From: Streptococcus mitis bv. 2 str. SK95
Lineage (GTDB): Bacteria > Bacillota > Bacilli > Lactobacillales > Streptococcaceae
Assembly: GCF_000222705.1 (NCBI RefSeq)
Contig: NZ_AFUB01000054.1
Coordinates: forward strand, 1-43,134
DNA length: 43,134 nt
Reading direction: 5' to 3'
Part shown: positions 26,718 to 35,732 of the stretch, piece after piece
How the letters are laid out: every line of letters begins with the position of its first letter
How positions within the stretch are numbered: position 1 is the first letter of the stretch
Program-made: the position numbers and the translations under genes
Notes under the pieces: model-generated
Seen by the model: the letters and a program-made list of their open reading frames with translations, nothing else
Database searches by the model: none
What the model was told of the DNA's origin: nothing

Positions 26718-27265
26718 AAAAAATAGCGGTTTTTGCCTCTGGTAATGGCTCAAATTTTCAGGTGATTGCCGAAGAATTTCCGGTGGAATTTGTCTTTTCA
26801 GACCATCGTGACGCCTATGTGCTCGAGCGGGCAGAAAAGCTCGGCGTCCTGTCCTATGCTTTTGAACTCAAGGAGTTTGAGAACAAGGCAGACTATGAAG
26901 CAGCCCTTGTCGAACTCTTGGAAGAACACCAGATTGACTTGGTTTGCCTCGCCGGTTACATGAAAATCGTTGGGCCAACCTTACTTGGAGCCTACGAGGG
27001 GCGTATTATCAATATCCATCCAGCCTATCTGCCCGAATTTCCAGGAGCTCATGGGATAGAGGATGCTTGGAATGCTGGGGTTGCTGAGAGCGGTGTGACC
27101 ATTCACTGGGTGGACTCCGGTGTGGATACAGGCAAGGTCATCAAACAAGTCCGTGTGCCACGTCTAGCAGATGATACTATCGAAAGCTTTGAAGCTCGTA
27201 TTCATGAGGCTGAGTACAAGTTGTATCCGGAGGTGCTGGATAGCTTGGGAGTGGATAGGAAGTAA
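26714..27265 (+). CDS. purN: Phosphoribosylglycinamide formyltransferase
   Basis: PurN transfers formyl from 10-formyl-THF to GAR. The 183-residue protein starts [18 protein letters not shown] (nucleotide-binding loop) and contains [20 protein letters not shown] with the catalytic Asn and His and the conserved [17 protein letters not shown] with the catalytic Asp. It is translationally coupled to purM through ATGA. Downstream there is an unrelated membrane-protein gene instead of the vanZ-like gene I recall at this joint in pneumococcus. Confidence 0.96.
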   Translation: MKKIAVFASGNGSNFQVIAEEFPVEFVFSDHRDAYVLERAEKLGVLSYAFELKEFENKADYEAALVELLEEHQIDLVCLAGYMKIVGPTLLGAYEGRIINIHPAYLPEFPGAHGIEDAWNAGVAESGVTIHWVDSGVDTGKVIKQVRVPRLADDTIESFEARIHEAEYKLYPEVLDSLGVDRK

Positions 27266-27268
27266 ATT

Positions 27269-27970
27269 TTGAATAATAAAGCTGTTAAGACTTTACTAGA
27301 CAAAGTTAAAGAATTTGAAGAATTTTTTAATGAGTATGAAAAACAATTTTACCCTAAAGTAATAAAAATTAGAAATAAATTTCTAATTAGCTTAATTGTA
27401 TTTATTACCCTAATGTTAACAAGTTATGTAGTTTGGTTGTGGGATTTTGGTGATTTGTGTATTAAAATAGCTTCTCTTATTTTTACTATGTTTTCTTTGA
27501 TGTACTTTATTCATCTCAGTCGAAAATTTGATAAAATTTCAGACGGAAAACCTAATAAATTTGAAGAGCTATGTAGAGAAATAAAGTATGAATTGATTCT
27601 TATGTATGGAGAAAAAGCTAGTTATGCTGTAAAGTTGTTAATAGCTGATTTGACAGATAAACGTGATAGGTCGATTAAGCGATATGAAAGTTCAATACAA
27701 TTTGTCAGTAGGATTGGTATAATTTTAACAACGGCTTTTGTCACTTTGGCTTTAAATAAATTATTTGTTGCAGATGAGACAGCTATTTCTGTTGAAACAT
27801 TTTTGGGTTTAATTTTAATCGTAGCTATAATAGTATGGTTGATTAATGTCATAGATAGTGGAATAAAAAATATTATTAAATACCCCATATGGGGTAAAGC
27901 TTCAAAAGAAGTATATCTAATAGATATTTTATACGAAGTTAAATATATGGTTTTGGAAAAGGAGAAATAA
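27269..27970 (+). CDS. Four-helix membrane protein of unknown function lodged in the pur operon
   Basis: The frame starts at TTG 27269, seven bases after AGGAAG, three bases past the purN stop. The 233-residue protein has a charged N-terminal coiled stretch ([22 protein letters not shown]). Two helices follow (about residues 37-58 [21 protein letters not shown] and 63-82), then a soluble middle, then two more helices (about 149-167 and 178-197), and a Lys-rich tail. It is far more AT-rich than purN and purH. Its TAA stop overlaps the purH ATG by one base (TAATG), so it is smoothly built into the operon. I do not recognise the family. Confidence 0.7.
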   Translation: MNNKAVKTLLDKVKEFEEFFNEYEKQFYPKVIKIRNKFLISLIVFITLMLTSYVVWLWDFGDLCIKIASLIFTMFSLMYFIHLSRKFDKISDGKPNKFEELCREIKYELILMYGEKASYAVKLLIADLTDKRDRSIKRYESSIQFVSRIGIILTTAFVTLALNKLFVADETAISVETFLGLILIVAIIVWLINVIDSGIKNIIKYPIWGKASKEVYLIDILYEVKYMVLEKEK

Positions 27971-29517
27971 TGACTAAACGCGCCTTAATCAGCGTCTCAT
28001 ACAAAGCGGGCATTGTCGAATTTGCCCAAGAACTCAAAAAACTCGGTTGGGATATCATCTCGACAGGTGGGACAAAGGTTACCCTTGATAATGCTGAGGT
28101 GGAGACCATTGCAATTGATGATGTGACGGGCTTCCCAGAAATGATGGATGGTCGTGTCAAGACCCTTCACCCAAATATCCATGGTGGGCTCCTCGCTCGT
28201 CGTGATCTCGATAGCCACCTTGAGGCGGCTAAGGACAATAAGATCGAGCTCATCGACCTTGTAGTTGTCAATCTTTATCCTTTCAAGGAAACGATTCTCA
28301 AACCAGATGTGACGTACGCTGATGCGGTGGAGAACATCGATATTGGTGGGCCATCTATGCTTCGTTCAGCAGCTAAAAACCATGCCAGCGTGACGGTTGT
28401 GGTAGACCCTGCTGACTATGCAGTGGTTTTGGATGAGTTGTCAGCCAATGGTGAAACGACTTACGAAACTCGCCAACGTTTAGCAGCCAAGGTTTTCCGT
28501 CACACAGCAGCTTATGATGCCTTGATTGCAGAATACTTCACAGCTCAAGTGGGCGAAAGCAAACCTGAAAAACTTACTTTGACTTATGACCTCAAACAAG
28601 CCATGCGCTATGGGGAAAATCCTCAGCAGGATGCCGATTTCTACCAAAAAGCCTTGCCGACAGACTACTCGATTGCTTCAGCAAAACAGCTCAACGGTAA
28701 AGAATTGTCCTTCAATAACATTCGTGACGCTGATGCGGCGATTCGTATTATCCGTGATTTCAAAGACCGTCCAACCGTTGTAGCTTTGAAACACATGAAT
28801 CCATGTGGAATTGGTCAGGCAGATGACATCGAAACTGCTTGGGACTATGCTTATGAGTCTGACCCAGTGTCTATCTTTGGTGGAATTGTCGTCCTTAACC
28901 GTGAGGTGGATGCTGCGACAGCTGAGAAGATGCACGGTGTATTCCTCGAGATCATCATCGCACCGAGCTATACGGATGAAGCGCTAGCCATTTTGACCAA
29001 CAAAAAGAAAAACTTGCGTATCCTTGCCTTGCCATTCGACGCTCAGGATGCCAGCGAAGTGGAAGCAGAGTACACAGGCGTGGTTGGTGGTCTCCTTGTT
29101 CAAAATCAAGACGTGGTCAAGGAAAGCCCAGCTGACTGGCAAGTGGTGACCAAACGCCAACCAACTGAGACAGAAGCAACTGCTCTTGAGTTCGCTTGGA
29201 AAGCTATCAAGTACGTCAAATCAAACGGAATCATCGTAACTAACGACCACATGACACTTGGCGTTGGGCCAGGTCAAACCAACCGTGTGGCTTCAGTCCG
29301 TATTGCCATTGACCAAGCCAAAGACCGCCTTGAGGGCGCTGTGCTTGCTTCAGATGCCTTCTTCCCATTTGCCGATAATGTAGAAGAAATCGCCAAAGCA
29401 GGTATCAAGGCCATCATCCAACCAGGTGGATCTGTCCGTGACCAAGAGTCTATCGAAGCCGCTGATAAGTACGGCTTGACTATGGTCTTCACAGGTGTGA
29501 GACATTTTAGACATTAA
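27970..29517 (+). CDS. purH: Bifunctional AICAR transformylase / IMP cyclohydrolase
   Basis: PurH performs the last two steps to IMP. The 515-residue protein has an N-terminal methylglyoxal-synthase-like IMP cyclohydrolase ([21 protein letters not shown]...[21 protein letters not shown]) and a C-terminal transformylase with KHMNPCGIG (Lys-His pair), ending [15 protein letters not shown] precedes the ATG. The last 164 bases occur again at 32184-32347 with only synonymous differences, showing that the DNA that follows was inserted here. Confidence 0.97.
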   Translation: MTKRALISVSYKAGIVEFAQELKKLGWDIISTGGTKVTLDNAEVETIAIDDVTGFPEMMDGRVKTLHPNIHGGLLARRDLDSHLEAAKDNKIELIDLVVVNLYPFKETILKPDVTYADAVENIDIGGPSMLRSAAKNHASVTVVVDPADYAVVLDELSANGETTYETRQRLAAKVFRHTAAYDALIAEYFTAQVGESKPEKLTLTYDLKQAMRYGENPQQDADFYQKALPTDYSIASAKQLNGKELSFNNIRDADAAIRIIRDFKDRPTVVALKHMNPCGIGQADDIETAWDYAYESDPVSIFGGIVVLNREVDAATAEKMHGVFLEIIIAPSYTDEALAILTNKKKNLRILALPFDAQDASEVEAEYTGVVGGLLVQNQDVVKESPADWQVVTKRQPTETEATALEFAWKAIKYVKSNGIIVTNDHMTLGVGPGQTNRVASVRIAIDQAKDRLEGAVLASDAFFPFADNVEEIAKAGIKAIIQPGGSVRDQESIEAADKYGLTMVFTGVRHFRH

Positions 29518-29523
29518 ACGTAC

Positions 29524-29549
29524 AAAGAGTGCAAATTTGCACTCTTTTT
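29524..29549 (+). terminator. Terminator after purH at the start of the inserted segment
   Basis: AAAGAGTGCAAA/TTTGCACTCTTT is a perfect palindrome ending in TTTTTG. It would reduce read-through from the pur operon into the inserted gene and to purD, which has its own promoter. Confidence 0.8.
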
Positions 29550-29557
29550 GTTATAAT
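29549..29557 (+). promoter_or_regulatory. Promoter of the SIR2-NTPase gene
   Basis: TGT TATAAT (extended -10, 29552-29557) directly after the terminator and 37 bases before the ATG. The -35 region falls in the terminator stem and is not consensus. Confidence 0.55.
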
Positions 29558-29594
29558 GATATGAGATATACATGAAAAATAAGAGGTATTCATT

Positions 29595-31496
29595 ATGGAA
29601 GAAATGCGATTTATTAAGTTTAACCCTAAACAAGATAATGAAGAGTTATCTAAAGAATTTATTCGTTATTTTGAATCTAATATGATTGTTCCGATACTAG
29701 GTTCAGGATTTACAGTAGGAGAAGCTACTGCTCATGGGGAAGTAGTTCCTTCCGGTTTAGCTATGAAGAAACATATGTTATCAAAAATATTTGAGAGTGA
29801 GAGCTTAAAAAGTGAAGAAAAAGAATATTTAAAAAGTCAAGATTTTAGCACAGTTTCATCATATTATGAAAAAACCGTTGAGGAAAATGATAGAAGAAAC
29901 TATATTAAAACAAGACTTTCAAAAGTAAATCTACCTGAAGGGAAGAAGAAATTTATAACAATACCATTCAAAACAATTTACACTTTGAATACTGATGATG
30001 CTATTGAGTTTAATTCCGAAAATATTGAAGTTATTCTTCCCAATAAGAGTTTATTAGATGAGGATACTTTAGGAGAATTCCGTAATGAAGGAAAAACAAT
30101 TCTTTTTAAAATTCATGGAGATGTTCAGGAATACCTAAAGTATAAAGAACCTTTTATTTTTAATAAAGAACAATATGTTTCTAGTATTTCTAAAAATAAA
30201 AATGTATTAACTCAATTGGCTACGGATTTAATGTCAAATTGTGCAATTTTTATTGGTTGTAGTCTGGATGACGAAATTGATTTAATGTATGCTGCATTAG
30301 GAATGAGTTATGGTAAACAATCATTAAAACATACTTACTACGTAACACATAAAGAATTAAATAAAATAGAAGAACATAAATTAACAAATTTTAATATAGA
30401 TACTATTATTAAATTAGAATCTGATAAAGATTATTTAAAGTTTTATGATTTTGTTAAAATACAATACGAAAAAACTGTAGAAAAAAAAGATGTCACATTA
30501 GCATTAAATCCTAAAATTATTTTCGATAAATCGGATAAAGAAAGTTTTTATAATGATATTTCATATTTAATGCAAACTTATCATATATATAGATATTATA
30601 GAAAAAAAGAAATACATTTACCATCGTTTTTCATCTCTAGAGATGTAATAAAAAATAATTTTAAGAAAATACAGCAAAGTAATATTATTGTTTTATATGG
30701 GCACAGATTTTCTGGTAAATCTTATGCATTAATTGATTTGTATAATAAATTTGCAAGAGATAATAGAGTTTTTATACCTCAAAAGACTCATATTGATTAT
30801 GAAAAATTAATTGATATTATTAAAAATTCAAGAAATACTGTATTTTTTATTGACTCGAATAATATTGGTAGATTGGTTGTAGATTTTATTTTAGAAAACA
30901 AGAAATTAATTTTAGAGAATAATATTAAATTAATCATGACACTTACGTCATCTGAAAAAGACAACCTTTTTATTCTGCAGAATTTAATGGATTTGCCAGA
31001 TAGTGAAGAATTTATAAGTAGAATTTATATAGATAATATTTTTTCTAAAAATGAAACAGATTCTCTTAATAGTTTAATTGATCGAACGCTAATTGGTAAG
31101 TTTGATTATTCCTCCAGAGATAACAAGGTTACGATACTAGATAATATATATAAACGAATTGATTTATTAGATGAAAATGATTTTGATATTTCGGGAAGTA
31201 TTATTAATAAGAATTTACAAGAGGGAGATATACAAGATAGAGTAATGGACTTACTAATACTTTTAGCCATACATAATAGTTCCATTACAATAAAAAATAT
31301 AGAGAAGTTTGAATTAGGCGGGAGTGTGACACAAATTGAGAGAAAGTTTCAACCTATTGTTCAATTTGCTTTTATTGAAGAAATTGAAAAAAATGTTTTT
31401 GATACTTCTTCTCAAAAATTTCTTTGTAATTCAAATGTTTGGTTATTGAAAGAATTACAAAGGTTATCGATGGATAGTCAATATCATGAAAAATAG
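29595..31496 (+). CDS. SIR2-domain / P-loop NTPase protein, 5' part of a frameshifted gene (candidate antiphage effector)
   Basis: The open part is 633 residues. The N-terminal half is a SIR2 (NAD-binding) domain: VPILGSGFTVGE (residues 32-43, GSGF at 36-39), YTLNTDDAIEF (TTNYD-like), KIHGD and FIGCSLDDEIDL. The second half is a P-loop NTPase with Walker A YGHRFSGKSYAL near residue 370 and a Walker B-like TVFFIDSNN near 418. SIR2 plus STAND/AAA-type ATPase is the layout of known antiphage NAD-depleting systems such as Avs5-like proteins. The reading stops at TAG 31494 just after an A5 run. One extra A would fuse it to the next frame, giving 854 residues. Strongly AT-rich, it sits between purH and a duplicated purH end. 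Confidence 0.8.
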   Translation: MEEMRFIKFNPKQDNEELSKEFIRYFESNMIVPILGSGFTVGEATAHGEVVPSGLAMKKHMLSKIFESESLKSEEKEYLKSQDFSTVSSYYEKTVEENDRRNYIKTRLSKVNLPEGKKKFITIPFKTIYTLNTDDAIEFNSENIEVILPNKSLLDEDTLGEFRNEGKTILFKIHGDVQEYLKYKEPFIFNKEQYVSSISKNKNVLTQLATDLMSNCAIFIGCSLDDEIDLMYAALGMSYGKQSLKHTYYVTHKELNKIEEHKLTNFNIDTIIKLESDKDYLKFYDFVKIQYEKTVEKKDVTLALNPKIIFDKSDKESFYNDISYLMQTYHIYRYYRKKEIHLPSFFISRDVIKNNFKKIQQSNIIVLYGHRFSGKSYALIDLYNKFARDNRVFIPQKTHIDYEKLIDIIKNSRNTVFFIDSNNIGRLVVDFILENKKLILENNIKLIMTLTSSEKDNLFILQNLMDLPDSEEFISRIYIDNIFSKNETDSLNSLIDRTLIGKFDYSSRDNKVTILDNIYKRIDLLDENDFDISGSIINKNLQEGDIQDRVMDLLILLAIHNSSITIKNIEKFELGGSVTQIERKFQPIVQFAFIEEIEKNVFDTSSQKFLCNSNVWLLKELQRLSMDSQYHEK

Positions 31497-32158
31497 TTGG
31501 AGCTTATAAACGTATAATTACTTCTATTATTATTGCTAATAGTCAGAATAAACCTAAGCAAAGAAACGAGATTGCGAAGTATATTAAATTTGATGAAATC
31601 AATGATATATTTTCAAATAGTGCTGGAGGAGCTAGAAAATTAATTGATAAAATATATGAAAGTTTGTTCGGTTTACTTAATGATAACTTCCAATATTTTC
31701 ATCAGAGAGCTAAAAGTTTATCTTGGAGAGACGGAGATATAGATTCTTTGAATAATGCGCTTCGTTTTATAAAAAAAGCCAAGAATGATATTGAAGTGTA
31801 TTATAGCAGTTCTTATAAAGAAAAACCTGCATATAAGCATGTTTGTTATACACAAGCGGTAATATATGTAAAAATTGCCAAACATAACCATTTTGATGAT
31901 ATTCAAAAGAACAATATGGCAATCAAAGCAATTACTGATGCTTTTTATGATAATGAAAATATAAATTATATAGAATCAGATAACGAGAGAGGTGTGCCAA
32001 ACGATATAGTAGGATTTATAAAAAAAGTACACTATTCTAGAAAATTTTCAGAAGATAATAGAGATAAGTTGAATAACTTATTTAATAGGCTAATAAGTAA
32101 TATCAATACAAGTTTCAACCATCGTAGATATAGCAAAAAAAGGAATCATAGAAGTTGA
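31493..32158 (+). pseudogene. 3' part of the SIR2-NTPase gene, out of frame
   Basis: From 31493 a frame without stops encodes IVGAYKRIITSIIIANSQNK through [17 protein letters not shown], about 220 residues. It lacks a sensible start or ribosome site near its beginning (the first ATG is at 31664) and continues the helical, Lys/Asn-rich style of the upstream protein. It is best read as the C-terminal helical (TPR-like or sensor) part of the SIR2-NTPase, separated by a one-base deletion in the A tract at 31489-31493. Adding one base makes the total length exactly divisible by three. Confidence 0.7.
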
Positions 32159-32183
32159 CAGACTACATATTTTTATAAGTAAG

Positions 32184-32347
32184 GATGCTTTCTTCCCATT
32201 TGCGGATAACGTGGAAGAAATCGCCAAAGCAGGTATTAAGGCCATCATCCAACCGGGTGGGTCCGTCCGTGACCAAGAATCCATCGAAGCTGCTGATAAA
32301 TACGGCTTGACCATGGTCTTCACAGGGGTGAGACATTTTAGACATTA
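32184..32347 (+). pseudogene. Duplicated 3' end of purH
   Basis: These 164 bases repeat 29354-29517 of purH up to and including the stop codon, with 14 differences, all of which I read as third-position silent changes. The fragment has no start and encodes the C-terminal 54 residues of PurH. It marks the far end of the inserted SIR2 segment. One copy came from another strain's functional purH. Confidence 0.92.
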
Positions 32348-32353
32348 AGAAGC

Positions 32354-32385
32354 AAAAGGGAAGAAAACCGTTTCTTTCCTTTTTT
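32354..32385 (+). terminator. Terminator before purD (probably the original purH terminator)
   Basis: AAAGGGAAGAAA pairs with TTTCTTTCCTTT (one wobble) across ACCG and is followed by T's. Confidence 0.65.
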
Positions 32386-32414
32386 GGCTTAAAATGCTAA
32401 GTGAAACAAGATTA

Positions 32415-32436
32415 AAACGAACGTTTGTGATATAAT
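32415..32436 (+). promoter_or_regulatory. purD promoter with candidate PurBox
   Basis: AAAACGAACGTTT (about 32414-32426) contains a PurR-type CGAAC core. It is followed by TGA TATAAT (extended -10 at 32431-32436), 33 bases before the ATG. purD-E-K(-B) can thus be expressed separately and in response to PurR. Confidence 0.6.
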
Positions 32437-32468
32437 ATTATTAAATAATTCGCAAAAGAGGTTATGAG

Positions 32469-33731
32469 ATGAAGCTGTTAGTTGTCGGCTCGGGTGGTCG
32501 TGAACATGCCATTGCTAAGAAGTTGCTTGAGTCAAAAGACGTTGAAAAAGTCTTTGTGGCTCCGGGAAATGACGGGATGACTCTGGATGGTCTGGAATTG
32601 GTGGACATCTCTATTTCCGAACATTCTAAGCTGATTGACTTCGCAAAAGTCAACGATATTGCTTGGTCCTTTATCGGGCCAGATGACGCCCTTGCTGCTG
32701 GGATTGTGGATGATTTCAATGCAGCTGGTCTCAAGGTTTTTGGTCCGACAAGATTAGCAGCGGAGCTGGAGTGGTCCAAGGATTTTGCTAAGGAAATCAT
32801 GGTCAAGTACGGCGTTCCGACAGCAGCCTATGGCACATTTTCAGATTTCGAGGAAGCTAAGGACTATATCGAAAAGCAGGGAGCGCCTATCGTGGTCAAG
32901 GCGGACGGCCTAGCTCTAGGCAAGGGTGTCGTCGTTGCTGAAACGGTTGAGCAAGCGGTCGAAGCCGCTCACGAGATGCTCTTAGACAATAAATTTGGGG
33001 ACTCTGGTGCGCGTGTTGTTATTGAGGAATTCCTTGACGGAGAAGAGTTCTCTCTCTTTGCCTTTGTCAATGGGGACAAGTTCTACATCATGCCGACGGC
33101 TCAGGATCACAAACGTGCTTACGATGGCGATAAGGGCCCTAACACTGGTGGGATGGGTGCCTATGCGCCAGTTCCTCACTTACCACAGAGCGTGGTTGAC
33201 ACAGCTGTTGACACCATTATCAAGCCAGTCCTTGAAGGGATGATCAAAGAAGGTCGTCCGTATCTTGGTGTCCTTTACGCGGGGCTTATTTTAACTGCTG
33301 ATGGTCCGAAGGTCATCGAGTTCAACGCTCGATTTGGAGATCCTGAAACGCAAATCATCTTGCCTCGTTTGACATCTGACTTTGCACAAAATATTACAGA
33401 TATTCTGGATGGTAAGGAGCCAAATATCACGTGGACGAACAAGGGTGTGACTCTGGGTGTGGTTGTTGCATCCAAGGGCTACCCGCTAGATTATGCAAAG
33501 GGTGTCGAGTTGCCAACTAAGACAGAAGGCAATATCATCACCTACTATGCAGGAGCTAAGTTTGCGGAAAATAGCAGAGCACTGCTATCCAACGGCGGAC
33601 GTGTCTATATGCTCGTCACCACAGCAGATGCCGTCAAAGAAGCCCAAGAAACCATCTACCAAGAACTCGACAAACAAAACACAGAAGGCCTTTTCTACCG
33701 AACAGATATCGGAAGCAAGGCGAACAAATAA
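32469..33731 (+). CDS. purD: Phosphoribosylamine-glycine ligase (GAR synthetase)
   Basis: PurD joins phosphoribosylamine with glycine using ATP. The 420-residue ATP-grasp enzyme starts MKLLVVGSGGREHAIAKKLL, has GPDDALAAGIVDDF, the glycine-rich ATP loop APIVVKADGLALGKGVVV, DHKRAYDGDKGPNTGGMGAY and the metal-binding IEFNARFGDPETQ. The ribosome site AGAGG lies before the ATG. Its dedicated promoter follows the duplicated purH end. Confidence 0.97.
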   Translation: MKLLVVGSGGREHAIAKKLLESKDVEKVFVAPGNDGMTLDGLELVDISISEHSKLIDFAKVNDIAWSFIGPDDALAAGIVDDFNAAGLKVFGPTRLAAELEWSKDFAKEIMVKYGVPTAAYGTFSDFEEAKDYIEKQGAPIVVKADGLALGKGVVVAETVEQAVEAAHEMLLDNKFGDSGARVVIEEFLDGEEFSLFAFVNGDKFYIMPTAQDHKRAYDGDKGPNTGGMGAYAPVPHLPQSVVDTAVDTIIKPVLEGMIKEGRPYLGVLYAGLILTADGPKVIEFNARFGDPETQIILPRLTSDFAQNITDILDGKEPNITWTNKGVTLGVVVASKGYPLDYAKGVELPTKTEGNIITYYAGAKFAENSRALLSNGGRVYMLVTTADAVKEAQETIYQELDKQNTEGLFYRTDIGSKANK

Positions 33732-33741
33732 AATTTCAAAA

Positions 33742-33892
33742 GCGACTGAGTCGCCAAACCCGATAATGGTCGCCGTGGTGAAAAGACCAGAACAATTTCT
33801 GTTCTGGTCTAGGGAAAATTTGAGACCTTAGGCTCAAATTTTAGGAATGAAACCGAAGATTTGCTTCCGTCCCCATCACCTAAGACCATTAT
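33742..33892 (+). repeat. Nested inverted-repeat element between purD and purE
   Basis: An outer pair ATAATGGTC (33763-33771) / GACCATTAT (33884-33892) encloses two perfect hairpins: AGACCAGAACA / TGTTCTGGTCT (33784-33810) and AAAATTTGAG / CTCAAATTTT (33815-33842). Just before it is GCGAC-TGA-GTCGC (33742-33754). The 130-base unit could be a small non-autonomous mobile element or a structured RNA in the pur transcript. It lacks T-runs, so simple termination is unlikely. Confidence 0.65.
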
Positions 33893-33917
33893 AAAAAAAG
33901 AAGAAAAAGGAAAAATT

Positions 33918-34409
33918 ATGACTAAACCAATTATTTCCATCATCATGGGCTCAAAATCCGACTGGGCAACCATGCAAAAAACCGCCGAGGTCCTGGACCG
34001 CTTCGGTGTAGCCTACGAAAAGAAAGTTGTCTCTGCCCACCGTACTCCAGACCTCATGTTCAGACATGCGGAGGAAGCTCGTAGTCGCGGTATCAAGGTC
34101 ATTATCGCAGGTGCTGGTGGGGCAGCCCATTTACCAGGGATGGTCGCAGCGAAAACAACCCTTCCTGTCATCGGTGTACCAGTCAAATCACGTGCCCTTA
34201 GCGGTGTGGACTCGCTCTACTCTATCGTACAGATGCCGGGTGGCGTGCCTGTGGCGACAATGGCTATCGGTGAAGCAGGGGCGACAAACGCGGCTCTCTT
34301 TGCCCTCCGTCTCCTTTCGGTAGAGGATCAGGCTATCGCGACAGCTTTGGCAGATTTTGCAGAAGAACAAGGAAAAATCGCAGAGGAGTCGACAAATGAG
34401 CTCATCTAA
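33918..34409 (+). CDS. purE: N5-carboxyaminoimidazole ribonucleotide mutase, PurE catalytic subunit
   Basis: Class I PurE converts N5-CAIR to CAIR. The 163-residue protein has [30 protein letters not shown] and the [16 protein letters not shown] glycine loop. ATG 33918 follows AAAAAGGAAAAATT; the open frame further upstream enters the inverted-repeat element and is not used. purK overlaps its end by 14 bases. Confidence 0.96.
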   Translation: MTKPIISIIMGSKSDWATMQKTAEVLDRFGVAYEKKVVSAHRTPDLMFRHAEEARSRGIKVIIAGAGGAAHLPGMVAAKTTLPVIGVPVKSRALSGVDSLYSIVQMPGGVPVATMAIGEAGATNAALFALRLLSVEDQAIATALADFAEEQGKIAEESTNELI

Positions 34410-35475
34410 AACAATCGGAATTATTGGTGGCGGTCAGCTGGGGCAGATGATGGCCATTTCTGCTATCTACATGGGGCACAAGGTTATCGCGCTGGATCCT
34501 GCGGCGGATTGCCCGGCCTCTCGCGTGGCGGAAATTATCGTGGCACCTTATAACGATGTGGATGCTTTGCGTCAGTTGGCAGAGCGTTGCGATGTCCTCA
34601 CCTATGAGTTTGAAAATGTGGATGCTGACGGTTTGGATGCTGTCATCAAGGATGGTCAACTCCCACAAGGGACAGACCTGCTCCGCATCTCCCAAAATCG
34701 CATCTTTGAAAAGGATTTTCTCTCAAACAAAGCTCAAGTTACTGTTGCTCCTTACAAGGTAGTGACCTCAAGTCAAGACTTGACAGATATCGACCTGTCG
34801 AAAAACTATGTTCTCAAGACTGCGACCGGAGGCTACGATGGCCATGGTCAAAAGGTCATTCGTTCAGAAGCAGACTTGGAAGAAGCCTATGCATTAGCGG
34901 ATTCAGCTGACTGTGTCTTGGAAGAGTTCGTTAACTTCGACCTGGAGATTTCTGTCATCGTGTCTGGCAATGGTAAGGAAGTGACAGTTTTCCCGGTTCA
35001 GGAAAATATCCATCGCAACAATATTCTGTCTAAGACCATTGTGCCAGCTCGCATTTCAGAAAGTCTAGCTGACAAGGCCAAAACTATGGCAGTACGAATT
35101 GCTGAACAACTGAACTTGTCTGGTACCCTCTGTGTGGAAATGTTTGCGACAGCTGATGACATCATCGTCAATGAGATTGCCCCACGGCCACACAACTCTG
35201 GGCATTACTCTATCGAAGCTTGCGACTTCTCCCAGTTTGACACCCATATTTTAGGCGTTCTTGGAGCACCATTGCCAGCCATCAAACTGCATGCCCCAGC
35301 TATCATGCTCAATGTTCTCGGCCAGCATGTTGAGGCCGCTGAAAAATATGTCACAGAAAATCCAAGCGCCCACCTCCACATGTATGGTAAAATAGAAGCG
35401 AAGCACAACCGCAAGATGGGACATGTGACTTTGTTTAGTGATGTACCGGATAGTGTGGTTGAGTTTGGGGAGTAA
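34396..35475 (+). CDS. purK: N5-carboxyaminoimidazole ribonucleotide synthase
   Basis: PurK makes N5-CAIR from AIR, bicarbonate and ATP. The 359-residue ATP-grasp protein begins [20 protein letters not shown], with [23 protein letters not shown] and [19 protein letters not shown] motifs. GAGGAG lies inside purE. The stop codon sits in a perfect hairpin (GTAAGAC-AGGACC / GGTCC-GTCTTAC, 35472-35509). Confidence 0.96.
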   Translation: MSSSKTIGIIGGGQLGQMMAISAIYMGHKVIALDPAADCPASRVAEIIVAPYNDVDALRQLAERCDVLTYEFENVDADGLDAVIKDGQLPQGTDLLRISQNRIFEKDFLSNKAQVTVAPYKVVTSSQDLTDIDLSKNYVLKTATGGYDGHGQKVIRSEADLEEAYALADSADCVLEEFVNFDLEISVIVSGNGKEVTVFPVQENIHRNNILSKTIVPARISESLADKAKTMAVRIAEQLNLSGTLCVEMFATADDIIVNEIAPRPHNSGHYSIEACDFSQFDTHILGVLGAPLPAIKLHAPAIMLNVLGQHVEAAEKYVTENPSAHLHMYGKIEAKHNRKMGHVTLFSDVPDSVVEFGE

Positions 35476-35556
35476 GACAGGACCCCAGTTATAAGGTCCG
35501 TCGTCTTACCCCTGCAAGGTTGACTAGGCTTGTCGCAGGCGAAAAATCGACAAGAG
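35472..35556 (+). promoter_or_regulatory. Hairpins following purK
   Basis: GTAAGAC and GGACC (35472-35484) pair with GGTCC and GTCTTAC (35495-35509). A second stem CTTGTCG / CGACAAG spans about 35530-35555. Neither has a T tract, so they may stabilise the mRNA end rather than terminate. The remaining bases up to 35732 are AT-rich with no gene. Confidence 0.5.
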
Positions 35557-35732
35557 AAGCCAGACAACTACTGATGGAAAGGGATTGACTGGTAGAAGAC
35601 CCATTTCTTGAACACAGTTTTCATAGTGTAAATCTTGCAATGCAATAAAGATTTACATAATAACATGGCGATTTATTCTATTAGTGATAAAAGTGTACTA
35701 TTTTTTAATCTTCTTATATAGAGGGACATTAT

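Noticed and set aside
30853-30862. CTCGAATA inside the SIR2-NTPase gene
   Set aside because: Coding position in AT-rich sequence; no gene start follows.
32090-32323. Minus-strand frame across the duplicated purH end
   Set aside because: The same antisense frame exists opposite intact purH (29274-29492), so it only reflects the duplication.
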